DNA of 64,000 nucleotides from Sabellastarte sp. h YS-2021 (GCA_964017235.1 OZ024939.1:45486241-45550240), one strand, 5' to 3'. Shown: positions 41,104 through 55,168, numbered from the stretch's first letter. The notes: a model not told the origin generated them from the letters alone. Program-made: numbers and translations.

Positions 41104-42322
41104 GGCGAACCTACGGCTCTAGTTCTTCTTGATTTATCAGCCGCGTTTGACACCATAGATCATAATATTCTCCTCAGTTACCTTAAATCCTGGTTTGGTC
41201 TTGGTGGAACTGTTCTAAAATGGTTTGCTTCCTACCTGAGTGATTGATGCCAGACCATCAAGATAGCAAAATTATCCGCCTTCATCCGCATATTAAATTT
41301 CACTTCTATGTGGATGACACACGGCTATACATCCCTCTCTCCCATAAGAATGCCTCTGCTGCTCTTGCCAAGCTAAATGCCTGCCTTCATGATGTTCAAC
41401 GATGGATGTCTCTTAGTAAACTGAAGCTCAACCCAGAAAAAACTGAATTTATTGTCTTTGGCTCTAAGGCTCAGCGTCAGAAGATTTCCTCCAATTTTCC
41501 TGTTAGTATTCTTGGTAGCCTTTTTCATCCGGTTGATTCGGTCAGAAATCTAGATGTGTGGTTTGATGCAGCATTTTCCTTCTCTAAACATGTCAAGAGG
41601 ACCTGTAATGTGTGCTTTCTTCAGATGTGCGACCTTCGTAGAATAAGAGAGTATCTTACTCCAGAAGTGGCAGTCCTTGCTGCAAATGCCCTGGTTAATA
41701 GTCGTCTAGACTACTGCAACTGTCTGTTTAGGGGTTTGTCATGTTTCAATCTGCACAAATTGCAAAGTATTCAGAATACCCTTGCTCGTATTGTTACAAA
41801 TCATAGAAAGTATGCTCATGTTACACCCATTCTGAAGCAACTCCACTGGGTGCCCATTAACTATAGATGTATGTTCAAAACTGCAACACTAGTTTATAAA
41901 TTTTTACATAGTGGTTCTCCTTCCTATTTTCAACCATTCTTGTCACTCAGCAGTTGTTCCTACAGTACCAGGCCTAGTCACCCAGATCGTCAATACCTTA
42001 CTGTTCCTCCTTTCTGCTGATCAGTCTTCAAGTCAGTCAACATTTTGATCACAGCTTTGCCTTTGATGCTCCAAAGATCTGGAATGAACATCATGAGATG
42101 CGCAGTGCAGCATCAGTTGCCTCCTTCAGAAAGAAGCTTAAAACTTACCTGTTTGCAAAAGCATATCCCCCCATAGCCTCTCCTGTCACCCTGTGTCTCC
42201 TTGGTATAACCTGGCTATGTCCTCGGATTAATGTTAACTGCCTTGCTTTATGTTTAGTTGCACCTTAAAGTCCGTCACTGATGGAGATTAAACGTTATAA
42301 AAGTCCACAATAGATTAGATTT
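41104..42322 (+). mobile_element. CR1/L2-like LINE fragment 2 (unit 2)
   Basis: Copy of 9640-10858. The reverse transcriptase frame (41244-42020) reads FYVDDTRLYIPL at motif C, the more conventional form. Confidence 0.75.
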
Positions 42323-42948
42323 CTGTCCTGAAAAAGGTGGTGAGAAAGTCCACTATTTGTATAACAGATCTTGAAGTACAACTGAGTAGATTCACACCAT
42401 TTGACAAATATGGCCCACCTTGCCTTGCAGACTCCTGTGGTTGAACATCTTTGAGAAGCTTCAGTTCTTGCTGTACCTTGATCAGAGAAACATTGTTCCT
42501 TGGCAGCTGAAGCTTTAGGCATGAGGATTCAGATGGAGGAGGTCCTTGTGCAGACTCCCATTGAATGGTTGAGTCAACAGATTAGGATGAGGGTATTTAG
42601 GACAACAACATTACCAGATCTCAGAACCAAGGTATGTTTGGCCAACCGAGAGCTATCAAGATTACAGTCACGCAATGGTGGTTTAATACCCACGCTCACC
42701 ACACTGCTCAGAAGGGACACTGGAGAAATACATACAGATTCAGATCTTAACATGAGGGCACCCACTGCCCAGGCTTTCTGGACTGAAACTGGGGATACAA
42801 ATCGTGGCAGTTTGTTGTTGAACCTGTTGGTAAATAGATGCACTTGAGCTTTGCCTCCTTGCAAACTAAGTAAATACTTCTTAAAGGAATAACCGCTCAG
42901 TCTGAATGACCTAACCAAGTTTTGTTTGTCTGTGATCAATTTAGACAT
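42323..42948 (-). pseudogene. DIRS RNase H end and recombinase N-terminus (unit 2)
   Basis: Copy of 10859-11485, one A shorter in the run near 42330. Confidence 0.6.
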
Positions 42949-45533
42949 CCTGGAATGTGCTTGAATCTAGTACATCAGCTTTCTCTAAGCACAATTTGAG
43001 ATGAGTATAGAGAGACCTAGGGATAGGAATTTTCTTCTAGAGGGACTCCGACACATGCCAGTTTTTCTTTAGGTGCCACTGGATTGGGCCCATGTGTAGT
43101 TGACCACAAAGGCACTTCCTACTTTATGCATTAATAACTGACAATGTCGAAGTCCTGCTTTAGGGTCTAATTCTTACTTTTGCATGTTAACTACGCAGCC
43201 TAGATCCTGACAAAGGACTAGGAGAGATTGGGTTTCATGGTGACATGATTCATGGTGACAGCTTTTACTAACTGGTCATCAAGGTACTCTTTGTACCTTG
43301 GCTTGAGCCACGAGTTTCAGTTCATTTATTATAATGGTGAACTCAATGGAAATTGTAACCAAGACCAAATAGAAGAGCTTTGAATGGGAAAGCCTGACAA
43401 GTTGTAGTGGAATCTGAGGATCTTTCTGGACCATGGTTTATAGGAATGTATAATAAATCTCACAATAAAAGAGGTTACATTGAGAAGCCACAAAGTAAGA
43501 CTTGTTTGGGGTGAACTGATATATATTTAGGTGGCACTGAAAGGTTTAATGCAAAGACAGACTGAAAGTACCTGCTTCTCAGTGGCTGTTAGTAGACCTA
43601 TGCGAAACATGAGCTGTGATACTGAACAAACTGGTCTTGATAGAGGGGATTTATTTTAGAACAAAATTCTGTGGTCATTCTGAATCAAGCCAATCCTAGT
43701 AATAGATTACAATGATAACCCCTGAACTGAACCACTGTTGTTGACAAATGGCTAGCATGGCCTGTGTGCCATGGTGTCAGACTTCCATTGTAGAGGCTCT
43801 AGTTAACCAGTCATCTGGTGGATTATTATACCCCTTGCCTGAGCCATGAGTTCCATCCATGTTACTGCTATGGGGAACTCTTGACATTGCAAACAGACCA
43901 TAAAGGGGGATCCTTAAATTGGAAGGTATGAATCTCAGCCACGTCCTTTACCTATGACCAGCAAGGACACCCACTCTCACTTTTGCAGGAAAAGCCTTAT
44001 AGACTCTGGGGTTTCCTTCTTGAAAGTCTTCGTGTTAAGATTCAGAAAGTTCAAATCCAAGATGGGCCTCTGTTTGCTGTTTGTTTTGGATGCAGATTAG
44101 TTTGTTGTAGAAAGCCAGGAAGGAGCGAAGCTTTACCCGCTCCGTTGCCTATTTTTATAAGAGGGACTGCAATGCCTCCTGCATATGGTATTCCTAAAGA
44201 GATGACATAGCCACTCTTAAGAAGTAGTCTGATCAGAGGAGCTTTGATGAAAAGTAGGCTCTCTTTTAAAAATTAAATCACTCTTACAGTCCAACCCAAC
44301 TTTGCACAGTACTTACTACATTTTTAGCAGGTTGTGCAGAAACAAGGTGAATTACAAAACAAGAATCTTTTACAAACTTTGTTCTGTTCCTTCTCTCCTT
44401 GACCTCTGGAACCAATGGAGCTCCAGATTGGTCAGGGCTCTGACCGGCTCAAAGGGAAGATTTACTGACAGGAGAAGGCTTCTATTTGGCCAAAGATAAT
44501 GTCAGTCAGGAGTTGTAGAGCATTACACATTTTATTTAAAAGTCATCAATGTTGTCCAAATGCTTGTGAGAATTCTTGGTTTTGATAAAGTCTTTATGAA
44601 ACAATTTCACACTACCTGGATCTTAGGTTCTTGGTTTTCTTATGTAAAGGTTGAATGAAACAACTGGCTGGTTGTAAATAGTGCTACATCGTCTTCATTC
44701 TCTTAGAATTTCTTTCAAATGGATGAATGAGGGCAAATTCAACCAGCTTTTGACGGCATAACAAACTGGTCAGTGTGAAATCCTCCTGACCCAGTGGAGC
44801 AAGTTTGATCAGCAGAGACTACTGTAAGGCTCATAGTCTCCTGTTAATTAGAAAGTCAGTCTTCCGGCAATATGTAGAAATATATCAGGCTGCAACTTTT
44901 TTTTGTTCAAGGCATTGGAGAAAACTGTAAATTCTTGGGTCTGCAATATCTGACCATCCATAAAAACTTGACTCTCTGAACTGTTTCCCTTTAAAACTGT
45001 TCCTCAGACAACAATTTATAAAGGTCTGATCTGCTTACTGTTCTGGAGTGGAAATAGCACCACCATTATCCTATTTAACTCCTACACCTGATGATTGTTC
45101 ATAATCTCAGAACCATAATTACAAAATATGAAGTCTCTATTAAACTAGTCTTAGTCAACTGATTATGTCATTCTTTTCGCATCTCATTATTAACTTAGAG
45201 TTGTTGTTTTTTGAGAGAATAAATCTCTAATTAATATTGAGAATACTAAAATGGCCTGTCTTTTAAAATTAAACACAGGGAGATTTAGAATACACATACA
45301 CAGCTAATATGTTATATTTTCACCCAAAGGAGCATTAAAGTCAGAATGGTTCCATAACCATAGGTCTCGTTATTATTTAATCCAGTGCTCTGAACCAAAT
45401 CATAATTATATTTTATTCAGCCCAAAACTTAAGATATTAAGATATATTAAGACTTTGCACTAGTCTGGTTACTAATTAGACCTTGTCCCTATAGAAAGAA
45501 TTTTCATTGAGATATCACAATTACATAAATTTT

Positions 45534-45670
45534 ATTCCAAGTTAATAAAGTTATGCTGCTTGGCTCTTGAATTGTAAGCTATTTCTGATGAAGGAGTGAG
45601 GCTCCGAAAGCTTAAATAAATTTATTTATTTTATACGCTCTTTGTTTTTACTTTGTTTACTATTTTATAT
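45534..45670 (+). mobile_element. Penelope terminal fragment (unit 2)
   Basis: Copy of 14071-14207, containing hammerhead-like copy 5. Confidence 0.75.
45575..45618 (+). ncRNA. Hammerhead-like ribozyme motif, copy 5
   Basis: Core identical to copy 2 in unit 1. Confidence 0.6.
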
Positions 45671-46023
45671 ACATAAATTTTAATATGGTGCACCTAACTC
45701 CCAATAAGGACAAAAAAATTCCTCCCAAAAGTGGGAGGTGGGCATTTTTTGCACTTCAGTGCTTGAGGCCAGCACTTTCATACAGCCTTCTGGATGAGCT
45801 TGCTCAGTGATAATTGAAATAACCATTAACATTATATTAGATTATAAGGCAGGCACACCACTCATACCCACTTTTTACTGGTTTTACTTTCTGTGAGAGG
45901 GTGAACTGTAGCCAGTACTGAGCTGGTAGGCTCAGGAAGACCAAATGACTCTCATATGCTCCCTTTGCATGAAAGAAAGAAAGAAAAGAAAAATATCGAT
46001 CTTCTTCTGCAGCAATGGTCACC

Positions 46024-47633
46024 CATCCCTCTACTAACCATGGCCAATGTTGCTGATTAGGCCAGCACATTGTATGTTGCCTTGATTAAAATATTAATTT
46101 GTCATAAGTGGCTGCCACTTAAAACATTTGCTGCGGATGGTAATGACGTAAAGAAAATCTGTCTGCTGTGCTTTTATATGTTAACACTTCCCTTTGTTGA
46201 GGTCTGTCCTGATGGTTTTCAACTGGCTGTGCATGTTCACTGGCACTTTTAGAAGACATCTATTGAAGCCGGCTGCCTGGTTGCAGTAAGTGGAGGCTTC
46301 ACGAGCCGACTTCTCCCATCTTCTCAAATTGTCATGAGTAATCTGCCTGGAAGGAGGAGGTGTTGCAGCAATGCCTACAGCTCTGGCTATTCTACTATAC
46401 GAGCTGTTAAGCTTTGAGGCATCTGTACTCCACGAGGTAACTCTGTCTCTGGTGGCAGAACCAGGCTTCTGGTTAGTGAACAGGCCATACCATTCCGACT
46501 GAGATTTGGGTGGTCATACAAACTGATCCCTCAATAATCCTCCTGCCTCAGAACTGCGTGAAGGGTAGCCTTCCACTAAGGTAACGTTTAATTTGGCCAT
46601 CTTGTTGCAAAGCCACTCATCAGTCAGTAAATGGACAGACACTTTGCTACCTGGTTGAGATTTTGGACCTGCAAAAGGGTTCTTATCCCCTGTAGCCACT
46701 GTTGACTCTGTATCTGGAATGTGTGTCCAACCCATGTAGGACGTGATACCCCGTAAAGTTTCCCTGTAGGTTTGATCTTCAGATATTGTCTGGTCGGGGT
46801 CGGCAGGTGCATCTGGGTCCTGAACAGAGAGTTCACCCTCTTCTACAAAGATGTCGACTGGTAGTCGGTCCGAGAAATCAGTATCAGAGTCTGTGTCCAT
46901 AGATGATACACTCTGATCCCTTGCCCATGCTGAGATCGATTTGCTGGTAACCTGATGTAAAGCAGGAGAGCCGGTGCCAGACAAATCTGAAGATCGGCTG
47001 GTGTTGGGTTGAGCGAAGTGAAGCGACTTGCTAGTAGACTGCTTCTTTGAAGAATGGTGGTTGGTACTAGGCAAGTCTGCAGTAGAAGAGCGTTTCTGTT
47101 TCACAATTGGGGCGATTTGCTGGTAGCCTGTATCTGTGGGGTTGACTGGCCGGTACCTGGCAAATCTGAGCTGGCTGGTTGGTCGGTTGAAGATCTAATG
47201 AATGGGGTAGAGGACTTGACGGCACCAACTGGTGGAGGGTGGGTCGGTGCAACTTTGGGAGCCTGAAAGGTCGGCTCTGGTTGGTCAAGAGATTTGTTGA
47301 GAAGCAATGCCTCAAGTCAATAAAAAAGATCAGCCCACTTCTTATCCATTTCATCGATCCTGTCATCAGCTAAGGATCTGGAAGGTCTGGGTTTGACCAA
47401 CTTATTGGGCTTATCTAAAGACTTGCTAGAATTAGACTTCTCTGAATTTGCTTTATTGTCCTTCTTCTTCCTGTCAGATCCAGAACTCGAACCAGGACAG
47501 CCCCCACTACTGTCACAGAGGACGGGTCAATGTGGGGGGAACTGTGTGAGTTCTTTTGTGGAGTGTCACTTTATTTTTTTAAGTCTGTAGCTTGGGGTGG
47601 ATAACTGAAGACGTTCATCCTCCGTTAATATAT
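46024..47633 (-). pseudogene. DIRS ORF1 main part (unit 2)
   Basis: Copy of 14560-16169. The longest frame is 47104-46514 (196 codons), ending in the same GGLLRDQFV plus TGA; one Cys/Arg difference near the start (KQKRSS here). Confidence 0.65.
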
Positions 47634-47642
47634 TACAAGCTT

Positions 47643-50600
47643 TTTTTTAATATTTTTTATTCATATAAACAACATACATAGACAAATAGTAGTACAATAC
47701 ATACATTACAATTGAACATTACACTACATACAGTACAATACAATACAGTAGCTACATTACATTCTACATTATACTACATACATTACAAGAACAAACATGG
47801 CTACCAGATAAATTTTATTTGAAAGGGGGTTACTGCTAAATATTAAATAAAATTTTTAAATTTTTAAAAAAATTTTTAAATAGTCTGGATTAGGTTTGCA
47901 ATAAGCATCCATTTCCTTTTAAAACCTTTCTGTGGAGTCTGTTATGGCATGGAGGTAAGATTGTTCATCATACACACGCTTGATGTTAAGTTGTAATGCT
48001 TTAAAACTAAGGTAACTTTCTGTGGTAACACTCTCGCCTCCCACCTCTGAGGTGGGGGCCACGGTGGCAGAGTGGTAACACTCTCGCCTCCCACCTCTGA
48101 GGTTGGGGGTTCGATCCCCGTGACGGCCTTAAGTGGGAAAGCTGGTAGTTGCTTGCCGTTGGTCGGCAGTTTACAGTACACAACCCTAGCGAACTCTATG
48201 TACTGGTTTCCTCTGCCCTCCCAACTACCCGTCGTGATATGACCTGTACAGTGTTGAAAGCGACGTAAAACCCCAAATAAACAAACAAAAATTTAAAACT
48301 AAGTTTACGACCATCTTTTAGACATAGAAACAAATATTTTTTTGTAATAAGAATAATGGCATTTAAAGAGAATGGGATAGAGCCACGATCTTTAAGTCCG
48401 AGCAGTAGTGTTTTTTATCAATATTTAAAAATGAACCTGGTTCATTTTGAATCCAATTTCTAAGTAAAATCCATATTTCAGTGGATATGCATTATAGTTT
48501 CGGGCATATTTTTGCACAGGCGGCAGTGATTATTTTCCGATTTTTTTATCTTATGCAGCAAGACTTTTGTTCCCAATATACTATGTATGATTCTATATTG
48601 TAGCCAGATTATATGGTTATCTACGATGGTTTTGAAGCATATTAAATGTATATTTTGCCATTCTTTGGGTTTTAAATTGATTTGAAGTAACTGTTCCCAC
48701 TTTTTTGTGTGTAATGGACTATCTTGTTTTTTTTTATCTTAGCACATCATAGAAGTCTTTACAACCTTTTTTTGACTTATGTATTAATGATAGTGTTGCA
48801 GGCCATATGGGTTTTTCTGGTATTAAATTTTTACTGTTAGTACCCTGTGTTTTTATCAATTTTCTTAAACCTGACTGCAGCCTATAATAATCAATAAAAT
48901 TAACACGATAATTTGTTCTCACTTCCTCTAGGGTAAGCATGTTGCCATCCCTATTGCATAGGTCTATTGGGTAGTTGATCCCCGCCTTATGACATTGTGG
49001 GAGGAAAAAAGTTTCATTTCAGATAATTGGATTATACCACAATGGACAAGTGAGACATAACTGAGCAGAGCCCATTTGATTATGCAGTACTGTTTTCCAT
49101 ATATACAGAATATCCGCCCAAAATTTGTTTGAAGTTTTGTCAATAATCCTTGCACAGTAAAGTGATCCCATATGTAATAGCTTCTCCAGTGATTTTATAT
49201 TATATGTGCAAAGAAGCTGGTAACCAGAATTTGGATTTTGGATTATTCTTCTTAGCCATGTTAGTTTAAGGGCTGATATTTGTGTTTTGATGTCGAGCAT
49301 TTTTAAACCCCCTCTGCTGTAGTCCAAGCACAAAGTATTTCTCTTTATTTTATCTGGTTTTTTATCCCATATAAATTCAAAGAATAACTGTTCAATTTTC
49401 TTTATAAACTGATCACTGGGGTCCGGAATACATAGTGATAAATAGTTCAATTTAGATATTATAAGGGATTTCAGGACGGCTATCTTTCCTATAGGTGTCA
49501 ATAGGTGTCTTTGCCATTGTGAAAGTGATGATTTTATATTAATCATAATTGGTTCATAGTTTAGATTGGGAATTTGTCTCAGGTCCACTGTAAAATTGAT
49601 ACCGAGTAGTGAAAAATTGTCGCAGCCCCAACCTAGTTCTTTGTCCACTTTCAGTTTAACTTTGGAGCCTTTGTTTCTCCCAACCCAGGCTATTTGCGTT
49701 TTTTCTGTGTTAATCTTTAAACCAGAAATACTTCCAAAAATATCCAGTACATTGAGTGTAGCTTGGAGGGAGTCTTCAGTACCATCTAATATAATAGTGG
49801 TATCGTCGGCAAACTGTGTGATCTTTATCTCTTTTTGACTAACAGTTATACCTTTTCTTTTTTTCGTCCATTATCATAAGGTATAAAATTTGAGCACACA
49901 AGATAAATAGATATGGAGAAATTGGGTCTCCCTGTCTACATCCCCTTTCAATATGGAAAGATTCCGAAAGAAATCAGCATTGATTGACTGAAGCTATTAT
50001 GTTAGTGTTAAACAGTTTTATCTATTTTTTAAAGTTGCTTCCAAAGTTTAAATATTCTAAGACTTGATAGATAAATGACCAGGACACAGAATCAAAGGCT
50101 TTTTCGAAGTCGACCAGCATTATCAAACCAGGAATATTTTCTTTTTCTGTGTAATGAAGAAGGTCATACACAACCGAACGTTTTCCCCTATATGATGTCC
50201 GCTTATGAATCCCGTTTGGGATTTAGAAACTAGTTTGTCCAATACTTTTTTGAGTCTATTTGCAAACGCAGAGGATAGGATTTTGTAGACACAAGATAAG
50301 AGAGAAATTGGTCTCCAATTTTTTAAATGTATCTTGGGTTTGTTTCCTTTAGGAATACAAGTAATTAGGCAGTGCCTTTGTTATAGGCACATTTGTATGC
50401 TTTTAAGATAAAATACTTAATTTTTTTCCAAAAGGTTTTAAAAAACTCAGTAAAACCATCAAACCATCAAAACCAAAAAGCAGTAAAACCATCTATTCCT
50501 GGACTTTTCCCATTTTTCATTTGCTTTAGTGCCTCGCTTATTTCTTCCATAGACAAGTCTTTTTCTAGGCTCCTAGTTTCGTCCTCAGTTAGTTTTACCG

Positions 50601-51380
50601 TATTCAGTTTATTTAAGATTTCATCTAGTTGTGGTTTGGAACCACTACTAGTTTGTGAAAAAAGGTTCTTATAAACATTTTTAACTTCTTTCAGAATATC
50701 TTTTTGGTTTGATATAAATTTGCCATTTTGTTTTTGTAATCGTTTTATTGTTTTGTCTATATAGCCCTTAGTTTCTAAGGATGTTAATAATTTAGATGGT
50801 TTTTCGCCATCTTTAAGCCAAGCTGCACGCGAGCGAACTCTAGATGCCTCAAGCTCCTTTGCGCGAAGGTTAACCAGAGTCTCCTTTTTACTAATCAGTT
50901 TGTTTATATTTCCTTCACTGCATGTGGCTTCTAGTTCGTCAATCTCTTTCTCTAAGGAGACCCTTAAAAGGCGTTCATCATTCCTGAGACGAGATGGAAA
51001 TTTGATTGTTTCCCCTCTAATTTTCAAAAGCAAAGTTTCCAGGAATAAGTCATCTGGGATAGTCATGTGTATATCTCTTTCGCTAATCTGATTTACTAGA
51101 TTTGGATTGTAAACTAGCGCTGCATAGTTTTAATTTTTCTGAGTCTATCAAGTTGTTTACCATAATTAGGTATTCTTTATTTTCAAGTAGAGAACAATTT
51201 AGTTTCCATGTCCCTCTTCCTCTGTTGAAATTACACAATGTTATTTTTAGTTCTATTATCGAGTGATCCGATCTGTAGCCTGGTTTAATTATGCTGTTTT
51301 CAATATGATCACAAAGATGATCAGAACATAGGAAATAGTCTAGCCGTGACTGTTTGATTGGCGTCCTACGTCGCCATGTG
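47643..51380 (-). mobile_element. Tx1/L1-like LINE (unit 2), interrupted by a SINE
   Basis: Copy of 16179-19625 between the same TACAAGCTT duplications (47634-47642 and 51381-51389). ORF2 pieces lie at 49019-49648, 50467-51066 and 51083-51394. A SINE at 48012-48291 splits its 3' part. Confidence 0.85.
48012..48291 (+). mobile_element. tRNA-derived SINE, unit 2 only
   Basis: A 280-bp insertion flanked by the 12-base target duplication TTTAAAACTAAG (48000-48011 and 48292-48303), absent at the matching site in unit 1 (about 16541). It contains a pol III A box (TGGCAGAGTGG, 48065-48075) and B box (GGTTCGATCCC, 48108-48118), a tRNA-unrelated body, and a tail with GCGACGTAAAACCCC and AAATAAACAAACAAA. 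A 32-base segment (48022-48053) repeats at 48072-48103, duplicating the tRNA-like 5' part. The tail resembles SINEs I associate with molluscs, which is memory-based and tentative. Confidence 0.88.
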
Positions 51381-51389
51381 TACAAGCTT

Positions 51390-51519
51390 GGCAATCACTC
51401 TTAGACACACAGGGATCAGGTCCCTTGCTTTTATCTCTGCACCTCGCACAAAAACTGTGTGTATCAAATCTGGCCATTAAGTGGCCACAACCACCATGTG
51501 TTTGTCCCGAAGAAGACAT
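51390..51519 (-). pseudogene. DIRS ORF1 N-terminus (unit 2)
   Basis: Copy of 19635-19764, with the same Cys/His cluster and the same break at the LINE target site. Confidence 0.65.
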
Positions 51520-52330
51520 AACTAGATCTAAGAGTTCTATGTACTAACACAAAGTGACACAAATAAAAGTTAAGCTCAAAAGTATAATATAATTTCCAAA
51601 AATATCTCACCAAATATAATTTGTCTGAATAGTGCATGGGCCAAATGAAAAAGATGCTATGACGTCATGCTGTCTAGACAGGAAGGAAGCGCAATGCGCC
51701 ACCTGGCGAGTGCACAATGGGACTGACCAGCTTGTGAGGGCATTATGCACTCATACAAGACGACTTTTTCAGTCGTTTGGCGGGCCAGTCTGCGCCGACC
51801 GGATTAGCAATTGTCCTTTGGATAGGATGTATTAACGCAATAATATATCAAATGCTGGTAGCTGTACACAAGGAAACGTGGGACCACGATGTTTCCAGCA
51901 ATATTTTACAGATATATAATCCATATTTTACTGTCACGCATCTACAGTCTTCACTCAATATTAAATAAACTATCAAATGCCGGTAGTTGTACACAAGGAA
52001 ATATAGGGCCACAATGAAGTTTCCAGCAATATTTTACAAATACATGTACTGTATATGATCCAGCAATATTTTACTTTGCAATTTACTGGAAATATTTCTC
52101 CCACCATGCAGTTCTGATTTACTCATGAATATTCATGAGTTTGTGTTAGCCCTTTACAAAATTTAGATATTTACTCTAAAAATGATACTCTAGAAATGAC
52201 CGGCAATATTATTCTCTCCCACAGTCCAGAAAATAAAAATACTTACCAGTATCTCTTGCTGCAATTTTGCACCACCAATCCACAATGAGGCTGAGGCGGG
52301 AAACAAGGAATTCTGGGAAGGTGGATTTTA

Positions 52331-53439
52331 AACTAGGCAATTTTAAGGATTGAAAAAATGTATATGTTTAATAAAAAATTAAAAAGACAAAATAAAAAAC
52401 CCAAATTTTCTATAAAAATTCTTGATAATTTTAAAAACCATGCTGAAAACTCTTGATATATGGGCTGTTATTGAAGATAGAGATAAAAAACAAAATGTAT
52501 ATGAATAGTTTGTATCTAAGAACTGATAAATATACAACTAATTTTTCAAAAGGTAATAAATAACCTTAAACATACAAAATAATTTCAACTGTACATGATA
52601 TAAAGTTAGTATTGATAGATAAGTCCAGTAATAAAAAAAATTAACCAAAATTGCCTTTTCTTTGGCACTGTAAAATTGATGTGACTTTTCATGTACACAA
52701 TTTTATATATATATATATATTTGCGAGGTATCTTTACTTGCAGTTCTTGAAATATAATATGTACATCAGAACTATAAACAAAAGCTATGAGATTTCTTCC
52801 TTTTATGCCACTGACACCATTTCTTTTCACAACACATATGTATTGCTAAGGCACTAAAGGCAATCTGTATTCATGTCCACATGTTAAGAAGTCTGTTTAA
52901 TATATTAGATACAATATCCATAATATATCAGAATGTACTGATAAGGAAACATGGAAAAGTTTGTTTTATGTATTCTTGGTTTATTTATTCCCTCCCAGAA
53001 ATGTACCCACTTAAAGGTCACATATAATACTTTCAACATGTGGAAAAAAAATTTTTATATTATGTACCAGTTAAAATTAAATCATATGGCACAGTTATTC
53101 TTTTATAACCCTGAGAAAAACTGCTTTGAAAAGCATATTTTTCTGTTAAATTTTCTATCGGCTACATTTCCTGATTTGTGACAAGAAACAGATGTGACGT
53201 GGAACTACACACCATTCATCCATGTGTATTTACATTTACAAAACAGTGTATTTCTACATATTTTTGCTTCCAATCTGTGCAGTTTTCTATTTAGCTTTGC
53301 TGAAGACTGTAGTTTCTTTTTAATTAGTGAAAACTTTCAGTTTTCAGAATTAAGTTTTACTCTATATAATAGTAGTATATAAGTGAGCAGGAGACCCCCC
53401 ATACATGCTTCGTAGGTGCACTTCCAGTTCCGGTTGCGC
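52331..53439. other. AT-rich stretch without genes (unit 2)
   Basis: Copy of 20576-21684, including the short TA run near 52706. Nothing further recognised. Confidence 0.5.
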
Positions 53440-53862
53440 ATGCGCAGTGGAGCATGAGTGAAACAAGCAATGTGATTGGTTGATGAGCATGATGCGCAGT
53501 GGAGCATGAGTGAAACAAGCAATGTGATTGGTTGATGACGTCACATCATGTAACTAAATGTTGCAATTTGATTGGTTGATGATGTCACATGACTACATTT
53601 GACCTCCCATACCACATTGATTCATCTGGTAGCGCATGGGCATTGGACCATTTCTGGTTCCGGTTGATTGATTGGTGAACAGGCATATGATTGATTTCAC
53701 TTTGCATATTGACTGGCCAAAACAGCACCCCAATCACCCCCACCCAACTCTCCAGTGGGGAGGGGAGGGGGCGCTCCACTGAAAGAGTTTTGAAAACACC
53801 AATAAATAGATGTCTCTCTTACCAGAAAGCATCATTCACATGCAAGACCGCAAAGGAGACAC

Positions 53863-54048
53863 ATGGATAACTGGTGTGAAAAGTCCTTGGTCAAATATTC
53901 ATGCCAAATGATCATACTTGCTATTGTGATTATAGCATCTATTGTGAACCTGTCATTGAACCGGGATGAAAAGGGTATTTGGTTACTGCTGTTGTGTTCA
54001 TCTTTGGGATACATACTGCAAAATCCTAGTATAAAAAAGAAAGAATGA
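53863..54048 (+). CDS. Small two-helix membrane protein (unit 2)
   Basis: Identical in sequence to the 22108-22293 frame; overlaps the integrase start by four bases. Confidence 0.5.
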   Translation: MDNWCEKSLVKYSCQMIILAIVIIASIVNLSLNRDEKGIWLLLLCSSLGYILQNPSIKKKE

Positions 54049-55168
54049 ATAAGATTTTATGTTCAATTTTCTTTGATCCCTCACACCCCGCAAGCTTTTC
54101 AGGTCCACAGAAATTGTATGAGGCTGCAGTCAAACAAGACAGCTCTGTGACCCTCAGTGCCATGAAGAGTTGGTTGAGTGGAGAGGAGACATACACATTT
54201 CACAAGCCATCAAGAAAGAAAATTAAAAGAAATAAAGTCTTTGTCCGAACAATAGATCAACAGTGGGATGTTGACTTGATGGACATGACAAAAGTAACAA
54301 AATACAGTGACGGTTATCATTACATTCTTTTAGCTATTGACATCTTTTCTCACTATGTATAGACAGTGGCACTCAGGGATAAATCTGGAAATGAAGTAGT
54401 TCATGCACTCTCAAAGATATTCATGGAAAGAGTACCAGAAACTGTGTGTTCAGACAAAGGCACAGAATTTTTATGACACAAAATTCAGAGTTTATTCAAA
54501 TTACACTTGATCCATCACTTTGTGACCCAAAATGAAGTGAAGGCCAATTATGCAGAAAGAGCTCTTAAAACCATAAAAGGAAAAATATACAAGTACTTTA
54601 CATATAAGCAGTCTTACCGTTATATTGATGCACTGCAAGACATTACACAGGCTTACAACTCAAGTGTACACCGTTCCATTAAAATGGCACCAGCACAAGT
54701 AACAATGAGCAACCAAATTCAGAAAGAATGAAGGATGAAGGAAGAATGAAGAGTGAAAAAAACACTTTTAAGTTTAAAGTTGGCGACTTTGTCAGAATCT
54801 CACGTGTCAGAAAGACGTTCACAAGGGAATGTGATCAGAGGTGGAGTGGTGAAATGTTCCAAATAGTCAACAGAGATGGGTCACAAAGGTATCTCACATA
54901 CAAAATCAAAGACTATTCCGGGGAGCCCATTCATGGAACATTTTATGAAGAAGAGCTACAGAAGGTCACTCCAAATGAGTATTATAAGGTGGAAAAAATT
55001 TTGAAAAGTCGCAAAATTAAAAGTCACCCCAAAGAGGTCTTGGTGAGGTGGTTACATTGGTCATCAAAGTATGATTCTTGGGTACCAGCCACAGATATCA
55101 CTGGTGCTATTATAAATAGAAGGTCTCCCGAACTTATGTTGTCATTTCAACGTGAACAGTCATGGTGA
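54045..55168 (+). pseudogene. Polinton B integrase with chromodomain (unit 2)
   Basis: Copy of 22290-23411. The GT missing in unit 1 is present near 54448, so the second acidic motif (SDKGTEF) is readable here. The TAG after SHYV, the TGA after TEFL and the later frameshift remain. One Asn/His difference near FHKPS. Confidence 0.85.

Larger units (their letters stand above)
40044..52330 (-). mobile_element. DIRS-type element with nested insertions (unit 2)
   Basis: Copy of 8580-20575. Recombinase pieces lie at 40289-41101 and 42323-42948, the reverse transcriptase region at 42949-44263, ORF1 at 46024-47633 and its N-terminus at 51390-51519. It is interrupted by LINE 2 (41104-42322), the Penelope fragment (45534-45670) and the Tx1/L1-like LINE (47643-51380), the last now itself carrying a SINE. 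Confidence 0.7.

Noticed and set aside
48065-48118. Possible tRNA gene from A and B boxes
   Set aside because: The boxes are part of a SINE with target duplications and a tail; the arms do not form a convincing cloverleaf acceptor stem.
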